A DNA stretch of 64,000 nucleotides, taken from Rhizobium sp. GN54. Its GTDB lineage: Bacteria > Pseudomonadota > Alphaproteobacteria > Rhizobiales > Rhizobiaceae. Made by a program: the position numbers and the translations under genes. A model generated the notes under the pieces. It was not told the DNA's origin. It saw only the letters and a program-made list of their open reading frames with translations, and made no database searches. How positions within the stretch are numbered: the first letter of the stretch is position 1; the number at the start of each line of letters is the position of its first letter. The DNA is taken from NCBI RefSeq assembly GCF_021026345.1, contig NZ_JAJNCZ010000004.1, positions 310,001-374,000 on the forward strand. Direction: 5' to 3'. This document shows, in pieces, positions 1 through 9,170 of the stretch.

Positions 1-1428
1 GACGACGTCGCCGGCCTTGACCTCGCCACCGAGGATGCCCTTTACGGCTGCGTCCTGGCTTTCGAAGACGACGGCCGGGCCGGTAAACTTCAGGATCGAT
101 TCATCGACGCCGGCGGTCTTCACGATGCAGCCGTCGAGCGCGATGTTGCCCTTCAGGACCGCAAGGCCGCCGTCCTTCGAGAACGGATGCTCGACGGAGC
201 GGATGACGCCCTTTTCGCCGTCGGTGTCGAGATCGTCCCAGCGCGCTTCCTGGGAGAAGGCGACCTGGGTCGGGATGCCGCCGGGTGCGGCACGGAAGAA
301 GGTGCGGACCGTCTCCGAGGTGGTGCGGGTGATGTCCCAGCGGTCGATGGCGTCGCCCAGCGTCGCGGCGTGCACGGTCGGGCTGTCGCGGTGGATCAGG
401 CCGCCGCGGTCGAGTTCGCCGAGGATGCGCATGATGCCGCCGGCGCGGTGGACGTCTTCCATGTGCACGTCGTTCTTCGCCGGGGCGACCTTCGACAGGC
501 ACGGGACCTTCCTGGAAAGCTTGTCGATGTCGTCGAGATTGAAGTCGATCCCGCCCTCGTAGGCGGCGGCCAGGATGTGCAACACCGTATTGGTCGAGCC
601 GCCCATGGCGATATCCAGCGACATGGCGTTCTCGAACGCCCTCTTATTGGCGACGTTGCGCGGCAGCACGCTCTCGTCTTCCTGCTCGTAGTAGCGGCGG
701 GCGAGGTCGACGATCAGGTGGCCGGCCTCGACGAACAGGCGCTTGCGGTCGCCATGGGTGGCGAGCGTCGAGCCGTTGCCGGGCAGAGACAGGCCGAGCG
801 CTTCCGTCAGACAGTTCATCGAGTTGGCGGTGAACATGCCCGAGCAGGAGCCGCAGGTCGGGCAGGCGGAGCGCTCGATGGTCTTGACGTCCTCGTCGGA
901 AATGCTGTCGTCGGCGGCGGCAACCATGGCGTCGACCAGATCCAGCGCGTGCTTCTTGCCGTGCATGACGACCTTGCCGGCCTCCATTGGCCCGCCGGAG
1001 ACGAAGACTGCGGGGATGTTCAGGCGCATGGCGGCGTTCAGCATGCCGGGCGTGATCTTGTCGCAGTTGGAGATGCAGACCATGGCGTCGGCGCAGTGGG
1101 CGTTGACCATGTATTCGACGCTGTCGGCGATGATCTCGCGGCTCGGCAGCGAATAGAGCATGCCGTCATGGCCCATGGCGATGCCGTCGTCGACGGCGAT
1201 CGTGTTGAATTCCTTGGCGACGCCGCCGGCGGCCTCGATCTCGCGGGCGACGAGCTGGCCGAGGTCCTTCAGGTGCACGTGGCCGGGCACGAACTGTGTG
1301 AACGAGTTGACCACGGCGATGATCGGCTTGCCGAAGTCAGCATCCTTCATGCCGGTCGCGCGCCAGAGGCCGCGGGCACCGGCCATGTTGCGGCCGTGGG
1401 TGGTGGTTCGGGAGCGATAGGCTGGCAT
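1..1428 (-). CDS. ilvD: Dihydroxy-acid dehydratase IlvD (3' end beyond the window)
   Basis: IlvD dehydrates 2,3-dihydroxy-3-methylvalerate and dihydroxyisovalerate to the 2-oxo acids, the third step shared by isoleucine and valine synthesis in the cytoplasm. The start is [14 protein letters not shown] with a GAGGAA ribosome site about 7 nt upstream. Visible hallmarks are the iron-sulfur ligands in SNCDKITPG and the cysteine cluster [11 protein letters not shown], followed by the sugar-acid dehydratase core. 476 codons are present out of roughly 612 in the family, so the C-terminal quarter lies past the left edge. It is divergent from the double-winged-helix GntR gene across 239 bp; whether that regulator acts on ilvD is unknown. 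The family assignment is firm. Confidence 0.96.
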   Translation of the reverse strand, partial: MPAYRSRTTTHGRNMAGARGLWRATGMKDADFGKPIIAVVNSFTQFVPGHVHLKDLGQLVAREIEAAGGVAKEFNTIAVDDGIAMGHDGMLYSLPSREIIADSVEYMVNAHCADAMVCISNCDKITPGMLNAAMRLNIPAVFVSGGPMEAGKVVMHGKKHALDLVDAMVAAADDSISDEDVKTIERSACPTCGSCSGMFTANSMNCLTEALGLSLPGNGSTLATHGDRKRLFVEAGHLIVDLARRYYEQEDESVLPRNVANKRAFENAMSLDIAMGGSTNTVLHILAAAYEGGIDFNLDDIDKLSRKVPCLSKVAPAKNDVHMEDVHRAGGIMRILGELDRGGLIHRDSPTVHAATLGDAIDRWDITRTTSETVRTFFRAAPGGIPTQVAFSQEARWDDLDTDGEKGVIRSVEHPFSKDGGLAVLKGNIALDGCIVKTAGVDESILKFTGPAVVFESQDAAVKGILGGEVKAGDVV

Positions 1429-1541
1429 CGACGTATTCCTCAAGGTCCGGTCAGGCATGGCATAGCGGGAAAAAAGTGGGTCGAAAGGCCCCTCCCGCAA
1501 GCCGTTGTCCCCGGTTCCCTAGCGCAAATCCCCCGCCGCGT

Positions 1542-1566
1542 CACGAAATGAATGTCATTTTTCGTG
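1542..1566. promoter_or_regulatory. Imperfect inverted repeat between ilvD and the GntR gene
   Basis: CACGAAA...TTTCGTG arms frame an inner TGA/TCA pair, forming an imperfect dyad with a 2-nt bulge. It lies midway between the divergent ilvD and GntR starts. It could be an operator for the GntR protein or a transcript hairpin; the sequence alone does not decide. Confidence 0.3.
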
Positions 1567-1667
1567 CCGAAACTTGGAATTTCCTGTCGCGCGGACCCGC
1601 AGTAATGACCGTTGTCGGCAGGAGGCATTTGTGAGACTGTCCGCCTTCGGAAGGCATGGGAAGGGCG

Positions 1668-2696
1668 ATGGCGAAGGATCAGGCCGGCAGCATAGGGGCC
1701 GACAGGACGGAGGCGGCGGAGACGGGGCCGCTCTACCTGCGCATCCGCGATGCGCTCGCCGGGGCCATTGCCGCCGGACGGCTGCCGAAGGGTGCGCTCC
1801 TGCTCGAGGGGCACGTGGCCGGCATCTTTTCCTCGACCCGGACGCCGGTGCGCCAGGCGTTTGCGCTGCTGGAAGCCGCCGGCGCGATCCGCCGCTTCGA
1901 GGGGCGCGGCTTCATCGTCGGCCCGGGCCGGGAAGCGCCGCGCCGGATCGCCCTGACCGCAGAGATGTTCGGCGACGGCTGCGAGGCGCAGGCGCTGCGC
2001 AAGGTGCCGGCCTGGGAGGCGATCTACGAGGCGCTGGAGCGCGAGATGGTGCACCTCTCCGTCTTCGGCCGACATCGCATCAACGAGGTGGAGCTGGCGC
2101 GCGCCAAGGGCGTCGGCCGGCAGGTGGCGCGCGATGCGCTGACCCGGCTGGAAAGCCTTGGCATCGTCGAGAAGGACGAGCGCATGCGCTGGACCATCGT
2201 GCCGCTCGACGAAACGCGCATGCGCGACCTGCACGACATCCGCGTGGCGCTGGAGCCGGTGGCGCTGAGACAGGCGTTTCCGCTCATGCCGGAGGACGAG
2301 CGCGCCGCGATGACGGCGCGGCTGAAACGCGCGCTCGCCGACTATCCCGACCTCTCGCTTGCGGAGATGGACGGAATGGAGACCGACCTGCACATCACCC
2401 TCCTCGGTCACTGCCCCAATCGCGAGATCCTGATCGCGCTGCGCCGGGCAAGGTTCATGCTCAACGTCTCGAAACACATCATGGGGGTCTCGCACGAGAT
2501 GCCGCAGGACGAGCCGTTCATCTCCGAGCATCTGGTGGTGTTTGCCGCGCTGGAAGCGGGGGATGTGGAGGCGGCGGCCGAGGCGCTCCGCCACCACATC
2601 GCGATCTCGCTGCCCAAGGTGATCGGGCGCGTCACCGAGTTTCGCGCGGCGCACCGGCCGGAGGTTTCAGTTTATGTCGGCGACATCGGTCATTGA
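1668..2696 (+). CDS. GntR-family regulator with two N-terminal winged helices and an FCD-like domain
   Basis: This 342-residue protein begins with a GntR-type winged helix (about residues 21-86, with STRTPVRQAFALLE as recognition region). A second winged-helix-like segment follows (about 115-180, VGRQVARDALTRLE). The rest (about 186-320) looks like an all-helical FCD ligand-binding domain. Ordinary FadR/FCD regulators carry one winged helix and are about 220-250 residues, so this is about 100 residues longer. ATG 1668 is chosen over the in-frame ATG 1656 because a GGGAAGGG tract lies directly before it, though its spacing is short. The effector is not evident; organic acids or sugar acids are usual for FCD proteins. 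Confidence 0.85.
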   Translation: MAKDQAGSIGADRTEAAETGPLYLRIRDALAGAIAAGRLPKGALLLEGHVAGIFSSTRTPVRQAFALLEAAGAIRRFEGRGFIVGPGREAPRRIALTAEMFGDGCEAQALRKVPAWEAIYEALEREMVHLSVFGRHRINEVELARAKGVGRQVARDALTRLESLGIVEKDERMRWTIVPLDETRMRDLHDIRVALEPVALRQAFPLMPEDERAAMTARLKRALADYPDLSLAEMDGMETDLHITLLGHCPNREILIALRRARFMLNVSKHIMGVSHEMPQDEPFISEHLVVFAALEAGDVEAAAEALRHHIAISLPKVIGRVTEFRAAHRPEVSVYVGDIGH

Positions 2697-2723
2697 GGCG
2701 CCGACACGGTCGATTGCAATGCG

Positions 2724-3167
2724 CTATTCGTCGATCTCGGGCTCCACGAGCCTCGCCAGGTTTCGCAGCGAGTCCTGCCAGCCGAGATAGCAGGCTTCGG
2801 GCGGGATCACGTCCGGCACGCCGGCCTGCGTAATCGCCAGCTCGGTTCCGACCGATACTTTCTTCAGCGTCACCGTGACTTCGATTTCGCCGGGCAGGTT
2901 GGGATCGTCGAACCTGTCCGTGTAGCGCAGGCGCTCGCCGGGAACGAGTTCGAGAAATTCGCCGCCGAAGGCGTGGCTCTTGCCGGTCGTGAAGTTCCGG
3001 AACGACATCCTGAACGTGCCGCCGGTCTTGGGTTCCAGGTGGTGCACCGTGCACATGAAGCCGTTCGGAGGAAGCCACTTGGCAAGCGCGTCCGCCTCGA
3101 TGAACGCGCGATAGACCTTTTCCGGGGTGGTGGCGAGGACGCGGTGCAGATTTATCGTGTTCGGCAT
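2724..3167 (-). CDS. SRPBCC/AHSA1-like (START-fold) protein
   Basis: The 147-residue protein matches the AHSA1-type SRPBCC pattern: an N-terminal TPEKVYRAFIEADALAKWLPP block, a central GGTFRMSF strand region, and a C-terminal amphipathic helix containing GWQDSLRNLARLVE. These proteins form a deep hydrophobic pocket; most bacterial members have no defined ligand. It converges with the GntR gene (27 nt between stops) and is unlikely to share an operon with uxaA 124 nt upstream. No signal peptide is seen, so it should be cytosolic. Specific function unknown. Confidence 0.85.
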   Translation of the reverse strand: MPNTINLHRVLATTPEKVYRAFIEADALAKWLPPNGFMCTVHHLEPKTGGTFRMSFRNFTTGKSHAFGGEFLELVPGERLRYTDRFDDPNLPGEIEVTVTLKKVSVGTELAITQAGVPDVIPPEACYLGWQDSLRNLARLVEPEIDE

Positions 3168-3291
3168 GGTCGTGATCCTTTTGAAACGTCGGAATAGACG
3201 GCCTGAGGACGAACGGGATCATGCCGATCCGACACGGCATCCGATTTTCACCGATGAAAATTGTGCGAGGCCCGTTCCGACGGGACGTCGC

Positions 3292-4821
3292 TTACGTAAT
3301 CGCTCCCACCTGCCACGGCACGAACTCGTTGTCGCCGTAGTCGAACGCCTCGCTCGCGGTCTTCCGGCCGGAGGCCGTCTCGACGACGAAGTCGAAGATG
3401 CGGCGGCCGGCCTGTTCGATGGTTTCGGTGCCGTCGACGATGGTGCCGCAATTGATGTCCATGTCGTCCTTGATGTGCTCGTACATCGGCGTGTTGGTGG
3501 CGATCTTGATGCAGGGCGCGGGCTTGTAGCCGGAGACGGAGCCGCGGCCGGTGGTGAAGGCCACGAGGTTGCAGCCGCCGGCGATCTGGCCGGTGACGGC
3601 GGCGGGGTCGTAGCCGGGCGTGTCCATGAAGACGAAGCCGCTTTCCTTGACCTCCTCGGCATATTCGTAGACCGCATTCAGCGGCATCGAGCCGCCCTTG
3701 GCGACGGCGCCGAGCGATTTTTCCAGGATCGTCGTCAGTCCGCCGGCCTTGTTGCCGTGCGAGGGGTTGTTGTTCAGTTCGGCGTCGTTCTTCGCCGTGT
3801 AGTCGCGCCACCAGTCGATGCGCGACAGGAGTTTCTCGGCCACGTCCGGGCGAGCGGCACGGCGGGTGAGCAGGTGCTCGGCGCCGTAGATCTCGGGGGT
3901 CTCGGAGAGAACGGTCGTCGCCCCCTCCTTGACCAGAAGGTCCGAGGCGACGCCGAGGGCGGGGTTGGCGGAAATGCCGGAATAGCCGTCCGAACCGCCG
4001 CATTCGAGCGCCAGCCTGATGCCGGAGAGCGGCTGCGGCGTGCGGCGGATCGCGCCCACGTCCGGCAGCATGTCGTCGATCATCTCGCAGGCGGCTTCGA
4101 TGGTCTTGCGGGTGCCGCCCTGGTTCTGGATCATCATGGTGCGGAAGGTCTTGCCCTCCTCCAACCCTGCCTCTTCGACGAGAGGGCCGTACTGGAAGGT
4201 CTCGCAGCCGAGCCCGATCATCAGGATGCCGCCGAAATTGGGGTTCCGCGCATAGCCCTTGAAGGTGCGGGTGAGGATGCGGCCGCCCTCGGATTTGAGG
4301 TTCAGCGCACAGCCACCGCCATAGGTGAGCGCCACGACGCCGTCGATGTTGTCGTGGCCGGCCTCGCGGAACTTTCTCGCATAGTGCTCGGCAACGTAGC
4401 GCGAGACCGTGGCGGAACAGTTCACGGTGGAGAGGATGCCGATATAGTTGCGGGTGCCGATGCGGCCGTTGCCGCGGTCATAGCCGTCGAAGGTGCGCCT
4501 TTCGGCCTCCGGCACCATCACCGGCGGCGCGTTGTCGACACAGAACTCGTGCTTCAGGGCGACGTCGAGGATCGCCAGATTCTGCAGGTGGACATGCTCG
4601 CCCGGCCGGATCGCCCGGGTCGCATAGCCGATGATCTGGCCGTATTTCAGAACCGGCGTGCCCTCGGCGATCGGGGCGATCGCCACCTTGTGGCCGCGCG
4701 GGATGCGCTCGGCGGTGACGACGCCGTTCGGCAGCGCACGCCCGGCATCGAGGTTGGCCGGAACGACGCCGACATTATCCCGGGGGTTGAGGACGAGGAC
4801 TGCGGGGATCTCGGCAAGCAT
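3292..4821 (-). CDS. uxaA: UxaA family hydrolyase (altronate/galactarate dehydratase)
   Basis: This 509-residue protein has the N-terminal SAF-like segment and the large C-terminal domain of the UxaA/GarD family in one chain, including ALTYGGGCALNL, MIGLGCETFQ and ALECGGSDGYSG. UxaA removes water from D-altronate to give 2-keto-3-deoxygluconate in galacturonate breakdown; GarD acts on galactarate, and sequence alone does not separate them safely. ATG 4821 is chosen over an upstream in-frame start because GCAGGAG lies 6 nt before it. A sigma-70-like promoter fits at 4850-4878. The divergent FadR-type gene at 5058 is the likely repressor, an arrangement common for hexuronate genes. Confidence 0.88.
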   Translation of the reverse strand: MLAEIPAVLVLNPRDNVGVVPANLDAGRALPNGVVTAERIPRGHKVAIAPIAEGTPVLKYGQIIGYATRAIRPGEHVHLQNLAILDVALKHEFCVDNAPPVMVPEAERRTFDGYDRGNGRIGTRNYIGILSTVNCSATVSRYVAEHYARKFREAGHDNIDGVVALTYGGGCALNLKSEGGRILTRTFKGYARNPNFGGILMIGLGCETFQYGPLVEEAGLEEGKTFRTMMIQNQGGTRKTIEAACEMIDDMLPDVGAIRRTPQPLSGIRLALECGGSDGYSGISANPALGVASDLLVKEGATTVLSETPEIYGAEHLLTRRAARPDVAEKLLSRIDWWRDYTAKNDAELNNNPSHGNKAGGLTTILEKSLGAVAKGGSMPLNAVYEYAEEVKESGFVFMDTPGYDPAAVTGQIAGGCNLVAFTTGRGSVSGYKPAPCIKIATNTPMYEHIKDDMDINCGTIVDGTETIEQAGRRIFDFVVETASGRKTASEAFDYGDNEFVPWQVGAIT

Positions 4822-4849
4822 GGCAGGCTCCTGCGGCAATGGGTCCGTG

Positions 4850-4878
4850 CAGTTATGCACAATGTCTGCAAAAGTCAA
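4850..4878 (-). promoter_or_regulatory. Predicted sigma-70 promoter of the uxaA-type gene
   Basis: On the minus strand TTGACT (4873-4878) and TAACTG (4850-4855) are separated by 17 nt, about 30 nt upstream of ATG 4821. Transcription would start near 4843, leaving a short leader. Binding by the divergent FadR-type regulator here is plausible, but no clear operator dyad was recognised. Confidence 0.5.
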
Positions 4879-5057
4879 TTGATGCGAAGCGGCTGTGTGA
4901 TACGGTTGACTCTTTCATCGGCGAATGGCTGTTCCGCAGCACCCCTCCTGTATTCGTCATACTATTTTTGAATTAAGTCCGACAAAAACCTATTGACACC
5001 GAAGCCATGCGGGATCGATGGTGAGGCGGGGCGCGAAGCTGCGTCGGGGGAGTTGAT

Positions 5058-5885
5058 TTGGACGTGGATACTGGGTTGGAGGCGGGGCCTGTGACAGGGC
5101 CTGCGACTGGACATGAGGCTGATCGCACGGGCTTGCCCGATGTTGGCGGCAAGGATGCGCCGCAGGCCCGCAGGCCGCGGGTGCAGAAGAACGTGACGAC
5201 CGCTCTCGGTCTCGACATCTGCTCCGAGCGCTACCCGGTCGGCAGCGTGCTTCCCAGGGAAAGCGATCTTTGCGAAATGTACGGCGTGAGCCGGACCGTG
5301 GTGCGGGAATCGCTGAAGATCCTCGCCACCAAGGGGCTGCTCCACAGCCGTCCGCGCGTCGGCACCGTGGTTTGCGACAAGGCGGAATGGAACCTGCTCG
5401 ATGCGCAGATCCTCGAATGGATGGGGCCGCGCATCCAGGATCTCGACCTGCTCGGCTGCATTCTCGAGACGCGCCGTACCGTCGAGCCCGTCGCGGCCGA
5501 ATTCGCCGCAGAACGGGCGAGCGTGCAGGAGATCGCCGATCTCGAGGCGGCGTGGACGAGGATGCGCGACGCTGGCACCGATACCGAAGCCTTTACCCGC
5601 GCCGACGTGCAGTTCCACGAGATCCTGCTGAAGGCGAGCCACAACCAGGTCTTCCGCCAGCTTTCCTCCATCATCCATGCCGGGCTGATGTATTCGCTGC
5701 ACCGCTCCAACGAGGTGATCGACCATCGCGACGAGGCGCTCGCAATCCACAGGGATCTCGTCGAGGCCCTGCGGCTGCGCGACAAGGCGGCGGCGCGCGC
5801 CGCCTCGCACCGGATGCTGGACACGGCCGTCCGCGACCTCGCACCTGCTCTGCGCGGCCGCCGGCAGGATGCCGACGGGGCCTGA
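5058..5885 (+). CDS. FadR-type GntR/FCD transcriptional regulator
   Basis: The 275-residue protein has a GntR winged helix (about residues 45-110; LPRESDLCEMYGVSRTVVRE is the recognition region) and an FCD helical domain containing ETRRTVEPVAAEFAA and a metal-site-like DVQFHEILLKASHN. FCD proteins of this class often bind sugar acids and repress adjacent catabolic genes; divergence from the UxaA-type gene makes hexuronate or aldarate derivatives the leading effectors. The start is not ATG: TTG 5058 has a GGGGGAG tract 5 nt upstream, and GTG 5064 is the alternative. The first 35-40 residues are Gly/Pro/Thr-rich and may be linker or an over-long start. Confidence 0.88.
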   Translation: MDVDTGLEAGPVTGPATGHEADRTGLPDVGGKDAPQARRPRVQKNVTTALGLDICSERYPVGSVLPRESDLCEMYGVSRTVVRESLKILATKGLLHSRPRVGTVVCDKAEWNLLDAQILEWMGPRIQDLDLLGCILETRRTVEPVAAEFAAERASVQEIADLEAAWTRMRDAGTDTEAFTRADVQFHEILLKASHNQVFRQLSSIIHAGLMYSLHRSNEVIDHRDEALAIHRDLVEALRLRDKAAARAASHRMLDTAVRDLAPALRGRRQDADGA

Positions 5886-6080
5886 GCAGGCCGGGCCCGG
5901 CTCATCTCAGGGTCTTCCCGCCGGCATTGTGGCCGATGCGCCGCAGGCCCGCAGCCTTTCCTTCTCCGGTCCACGCTCGCGAGCGATAACCGATTGCCTG
6001 CCTTCGCATTGCTCATTAAACAATGCTTAAGATATGGGGAGCGCGCGTCGCGCGGCTTGGTCAATATAGGGTGTGACGGG

Positions 6081-7358
6081 ATGCGAAGTGTGTGGCGTAT
6101 CGCGATTGTCCTGTCGCTTTCGGTGGCGCTTGCGGCATGCGGCGGCAAGAAGGGCTACATGGCGCCGATCACCGAAACGGCGGCGGTCCCGGGTGCCTCG
6201 ACCGTCGACATGCTGGTGGCCACGACGCGCACGCCGTCCGGCGATCCGAACACGCTCTTCTCCGGCGAACGCAGCGCGCATCCCTACCTGACCGACATCG
6301 CCGTTTCGATCCCGCCGGACAAGAACCGCAAGCCCGGCAGCGTGCAGTGGCCGAAGAAGCTGCCGCCCAATCCGGAGACGGATTTCGCGGTCCTGCGCGT
6401 CGAGCAACTGGCCTCGATCGAGGGCGGCCAGGAATGGTTCCAGGTGCACAACAGGAACGGCCACGTGATGGTCTTCGTGCACGGCTTCAACAACCGCTAT
6501 GAAGACGCGGTGTTCCGCTTTGCCCAGATCATTCACGATTCGGACGCGCAGGTAACGCCAGTGCTGTTCACCTGGCCGTCGCGCGCCAAGGTCTTCGACT
6601 ACAACTACGACAAGGAAAGCACCAACTATTCCCGCAGCGGCCTGGAGCGGCTGCTGAAGGCGCTGCAGAATGAAAAGGGCGTCACCGACATCACCATCCT
6701 CGCCCATTCGATGGGGACCTGGCTGGCGATGGAGGCGTTGCGCCAGATGGCGATCCGCGACGGTCGGGTCGCTTCGAAGATCGAAAACGTCGTCCTCGCC
6801 TCGCCGGACCTCGATATCGACGTGTTTGCCCGCCAGTGGTCGGAACTCGGCGTCGACAGGCCGACCTTCACCATCTTCGTCTCGCAGGACGACAAGGCGC
6901 TGGCGCTTTCCCGCTTCATCTCCGGCGACGTGCAGCGCCTTGGACAGATCAACCCCGCCGACGAACCCTATCGCAGCCAGTTCGAGAAAGCAGGAATCAC
7001 GGTGGTCGACCTGACCGATGTGAAGACGGGCGACCGGCTGGCCCACGGCAAGTTCGCCGAAAGCCCGCAGATCGTGCAACTGATCGGCGAACGGCTGGTC
7101 AACGGCCAGACGCTGACGGATTCGGACGTCTCGCTCGGCGAAGGCATCACCGCCATCGTCGCCGGCACGGCGGGGGGCATCGGCCGCGTGGCGGCCACCA
7201 CGGTCGCGACGCCGATCGATCTTCTGACCATGTCGCCGTCGGAGGAAAGGCTCGCCGGCAAGGTGGATCCGGCGCTGGTGTTCGAGGATCAGGCGCAGGA
7301 ATCCTCGCGGCTGGCGACACAACCGGCCCCACGGCCGGCTCCACAACCGGCACAGTAG
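6081..7358 (+). CDS. Lipoprotein alpha/beta hydrolase (DUF900 type)
   Basis: A 425-residue predicted lipoprotein: N-terminal basic-hydrophobic signal ending in the lipobox LAAC, then a DUF900-type alpha/beta hydrolase fold. Visible are the oxyanion segment VFVHGFNNRYEDAV, the nucleophile elbow LAHSMGTW (Ser) and a later ASPDLDIDVF acid strand. The C-terminus is a low-complexity Pro/Ala/Gln tail. Start ATG 6081 is chosen because the signal peptide begins exactly there; an upstream in-frame extension has no signal character. The substrate is unknown; homologues are described only as esterase-like. It stands alone with 195 nt upstream and about 400 nt downstream without a firm gene. Confidence 0.85.
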   Translation: MRSVWRIAIVLSLSVALAACGGKKGYMAPITETAAVPGASTVDMLVATTRTPSGDPNTLFSGERSAHPYLTDIAVSIPPDKNRKPGSVQWPKKLPPNPETDFAVLRVEQLASIEGGQEWFQVHNRNGHVMVFVHGFNNRYEDAVFRFAQIIHDSDAQVTPVLFTWPSRAKVFDYNYDKESTNYSRSGLERLLKALQNEKGVTDITILAHSMGTWLAMEALRQMAIRDGRVASKIENVVLASPDLDIDVFARQWSELGVDRPTFTIFVSQDDKALALSRFISGDVQRLGQINPADEPYRSQFEKAGITVVDLTDVKTGDRLAHGKFAESPQIVQLIGERLVNGQTLTDSDVSLGEGITAIVAGTAGGIGRVAATTVATPIDLLTMSPSEERLAGKVDPALVFEDQAQESSRLATQPAPRPAPQPAQ

Positions 7359-7762
7359 CGGGCGCATCACAAAACCACACGACTTCCCTCGCGTGGAATG
7401 AGAAATCCACCTAAACCCTCGTTTATGTGAGATAGCTTGCCTTCCTCGTCACGGAGGAGCGTAAAGTGTTGGTACGCCTGCGGCAGGTCCTTAGGAGAGC
7501 TGTCTATTTATTGTTTTTATACAATAATTTTAAAGTTACGGTGCGCGCAGAGGGCAACTCGGTCGTCTGCAATCGGGGCGCGTGAAATCGCGGCGGCGCA
7601 GGGGCGCTGCCGTCCAGATCGACTTGCAGGGAGAAACGTCCGACGTCCGTGATTTATTCTCGGTAAGTTCCCACATTTTTGTGGAAATATGTGTATGGTT
7701 GTGTTTATATACTCACAAATTAAAAGACCAGCCAAAATCATCACGCTTCAAAGGGGAATTCC
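7359..7762. other. AT-richer intergenic stretch with a spaced palindrome and a possible mini-ORF
   Basis: About 400 bp without a firm gene. The middle (about 7500-7530 and 7660-7740) is clearly AT-richer than its surroundings. TTATTGT (7508-7514) and ACAATAA (7521-7527) form a perfect 7-bp dyad with a 6-nt spacer, 20 bp in total, like a dimeric regulator site. A 39-codon reading frame from GTG 7466 to TGA 7585 has a strong GGAGGAG ribosome site and spans the dyad, but no other sign of coding. A small CCACA/TGTGG hairpin lies near 7669-7682, just upstream of the next gene. Confidence 0.45.
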
Positions 7763-7987
7763 ATGGCTCGAACGCCGGAGGAATGGGGGGCGCTGCTTGG
7801 CAGTACCCTAGCGAAGATGCAGGCCAGTGATGCCCGGTTCATGCTTCCGGCGATGTCGCCGGATTGCTCGCGCATCATTACCGAAACCATTGCCGTCATC
7901 GTTGCCGAAGCCCGCATGCAGGGGCGCGACGACGCCCTGCTCGATCTGCAGGCCCCGACCATCGCACGACGCCGCCTGCACGCCTGA
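7763..7987 (+). CDS. Small hypothetical protein (74 residues)
   Basis: A short predicted cytosolic protein beginning MARTPEEWGALL, largely alpha-helical and with one cysteine. AAGGGGAA lies 4 nt before the ATG, a good ribosome site, and the upstream DNA is AT-rich and promoter-like. No family is recognised and there is no membrane segment or signal peptide. It is separated from both neighbours and probably has its own transcript. Being a gene is likely from the ribosome site and GC-rich third positions; function is unknown. Confidence 0.6.
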   Translation: MARTPEEWGALLGSTLAKMQASDARFMLPAMSPDCSRIITETIAVIVAEARMQGRDDALLDLQAPTIARRRLHA

Positions 7988-8209
7988 GGCCAGGTGCCGT
8001 CTGCCCGCCCTGTGACCGGTCACCGGGCCAAGCAGGATCGGGGATCCCGCAGGGGCTTTTCGGACACCCGCATGAAGTCTGTTCATCGTCTCCTATAAGT
8101 CTCATGGCGTGACGCGATCGAAGGGTATTGCGTCTCATGTGTCGACGCCATGCAACCGAACCTGCCGCATGTCGTCGCAAGGCCGCTACGCGCTTTTGCG
8201 CGACATTCG

Positions 8210-8569
8210 TCAGCTGCGGCGCTCCGTCGGTTGCGCCGTCAGGCGCCCGCGCGAACGGGTGCGGTTCGCGCTTGCCAGCCGCTCGCGCGCTTCCTTCAGT
8301 TCGCCGGCCGTGAACAGCGGCTGGAATTCGCTCCGCAGCATCGTGGCTTCCATGGAGACCTCGCTCCTGCCGAGATCGATCAGGCGCTCGAGGCCGGTGG
8401 TGCCGGGCTTGAAGACGAGTTCCTTCGCCGCCGCCACGCCGCCGTTGAGGATGACGTAGCGCCGGAACAGCACGGGGCGGAAGCCGAGACCGGCGCAGGT
8501 GTCGTAGAGCGCCAGCATGGCGAGGTGAAACTGTTCCTGAGGGTGGTTGCTTCGCGCGCCAGGCTTCAA
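8210..8569 (-). CDS. Small protein resembling the GGV-AAK/LFT accessory domain found near restriction-type genes
   Basis: A 119-residue protein with the pattern C-x2-LGFRP-x2-F-x2-YV-x3-GGV-x-AAKELV, then PGTTGLERLIDLGRSEVSMEA and a final FTAGELKEARERL. From memory this resembles a short helical module seen alone or fused to restriction-like and AAA proteins in many bacteria (usually ending in LFT-x2-E-x4-AR-x-RL). No nuclease motif is present and no restriction gene is adjacent. Its start appears to be TTG 8569, with GGGAGA about 8 nt upstream; the internal Met near residue 17 is an alternative. The C-terminus is Arg/Ser/Thr-rich. Function unknown. Confidence 0.6.
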   Translation of the reverse strand: MKPGARSNHPQEQFHLAMLALYDTCAGLGFRPVLFRRYVILNGGVAAAKELVFKPGTTGLERLIDLGRSEVSMEATMLRSEFQPLFTAGELKEARERLASANRTRSRGRLTAQPTERRS

Positions 8570-8716
8570 GGTGTCGTCTCCCGTAGTGCACAGCCGTCTT
8601 GTTCGAAAGGCCCGCGGAGGGGATCTGCCCCTCGTGTTCGCCCGTCTGGATAGTCGACTTCGGTGCCCGCCGCAATCGCCGGCAGAGGCAGGCGTTCTCG
8701 CATACGGGAGGAATGC

Positions 8717-8747
8717 AAAAGGCCTTCCGGTTTCCCGAAAGGCCTTT
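8717..8747 (-). terminator. Rho-independent terminator of the tRNA-Val gene
   Basis: Read on the minus strand, AAAGGCCTTTCGG and CCGGAAGGCCTTTT pair around a GAAA loop with one wobble, ending in a short T run. It lies 12 nt downstream of the encoded CCA end of the tRNA. Confidence 0.75.
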
Positions 8748-8758
8748 CCGAATTCGAA

Positions 8759-8833
<75 letters not shown>

Positions 8834-9170
8834 ATCCGATGTGGCCGCATAGACCACAAAAGCCCGAGCGGCGTCAATAGGCCCCGTGAAGCTTTTTTCA
8901 CCGTTTTTCGGTGCCGCTTTCGGGGCCGCGATTTCACCGCGATCGGGGCCGCCGAATTGGGCTGGGGATAAAATGGGGATCGCTCTCCCCGCGAGAAAAT
9001 GGCACCCTATGTCAGGAGTTGGCGTTCGGGAGGAACGCTGGCGGTTCTGCGGGAGGCGGGCCGGCGACGGGGCGCGACGCTGTGTCGGGCGCTGTCGCCG
9101 GGCATAGCCTTCCGGCAGTCCGGCAAGGCCCGGCAGCCGTGCCGGGCGATCGCTGCGGGAGGATGTGAGG
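8834..9170. other. Intergenic region between tRNA-Val and the ivd operon
   Basis: About 340 bp holding the tRNA promoter (minus strand) and the upstream region of ivd (plus strand). Two CGGGGCCGC copies near 8922-8950 and a 5-bp CACCG/CGGTG hairpin are visible. No convincing gene, operator or sigma-70 promoter was identified. Confidence 0.4.
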
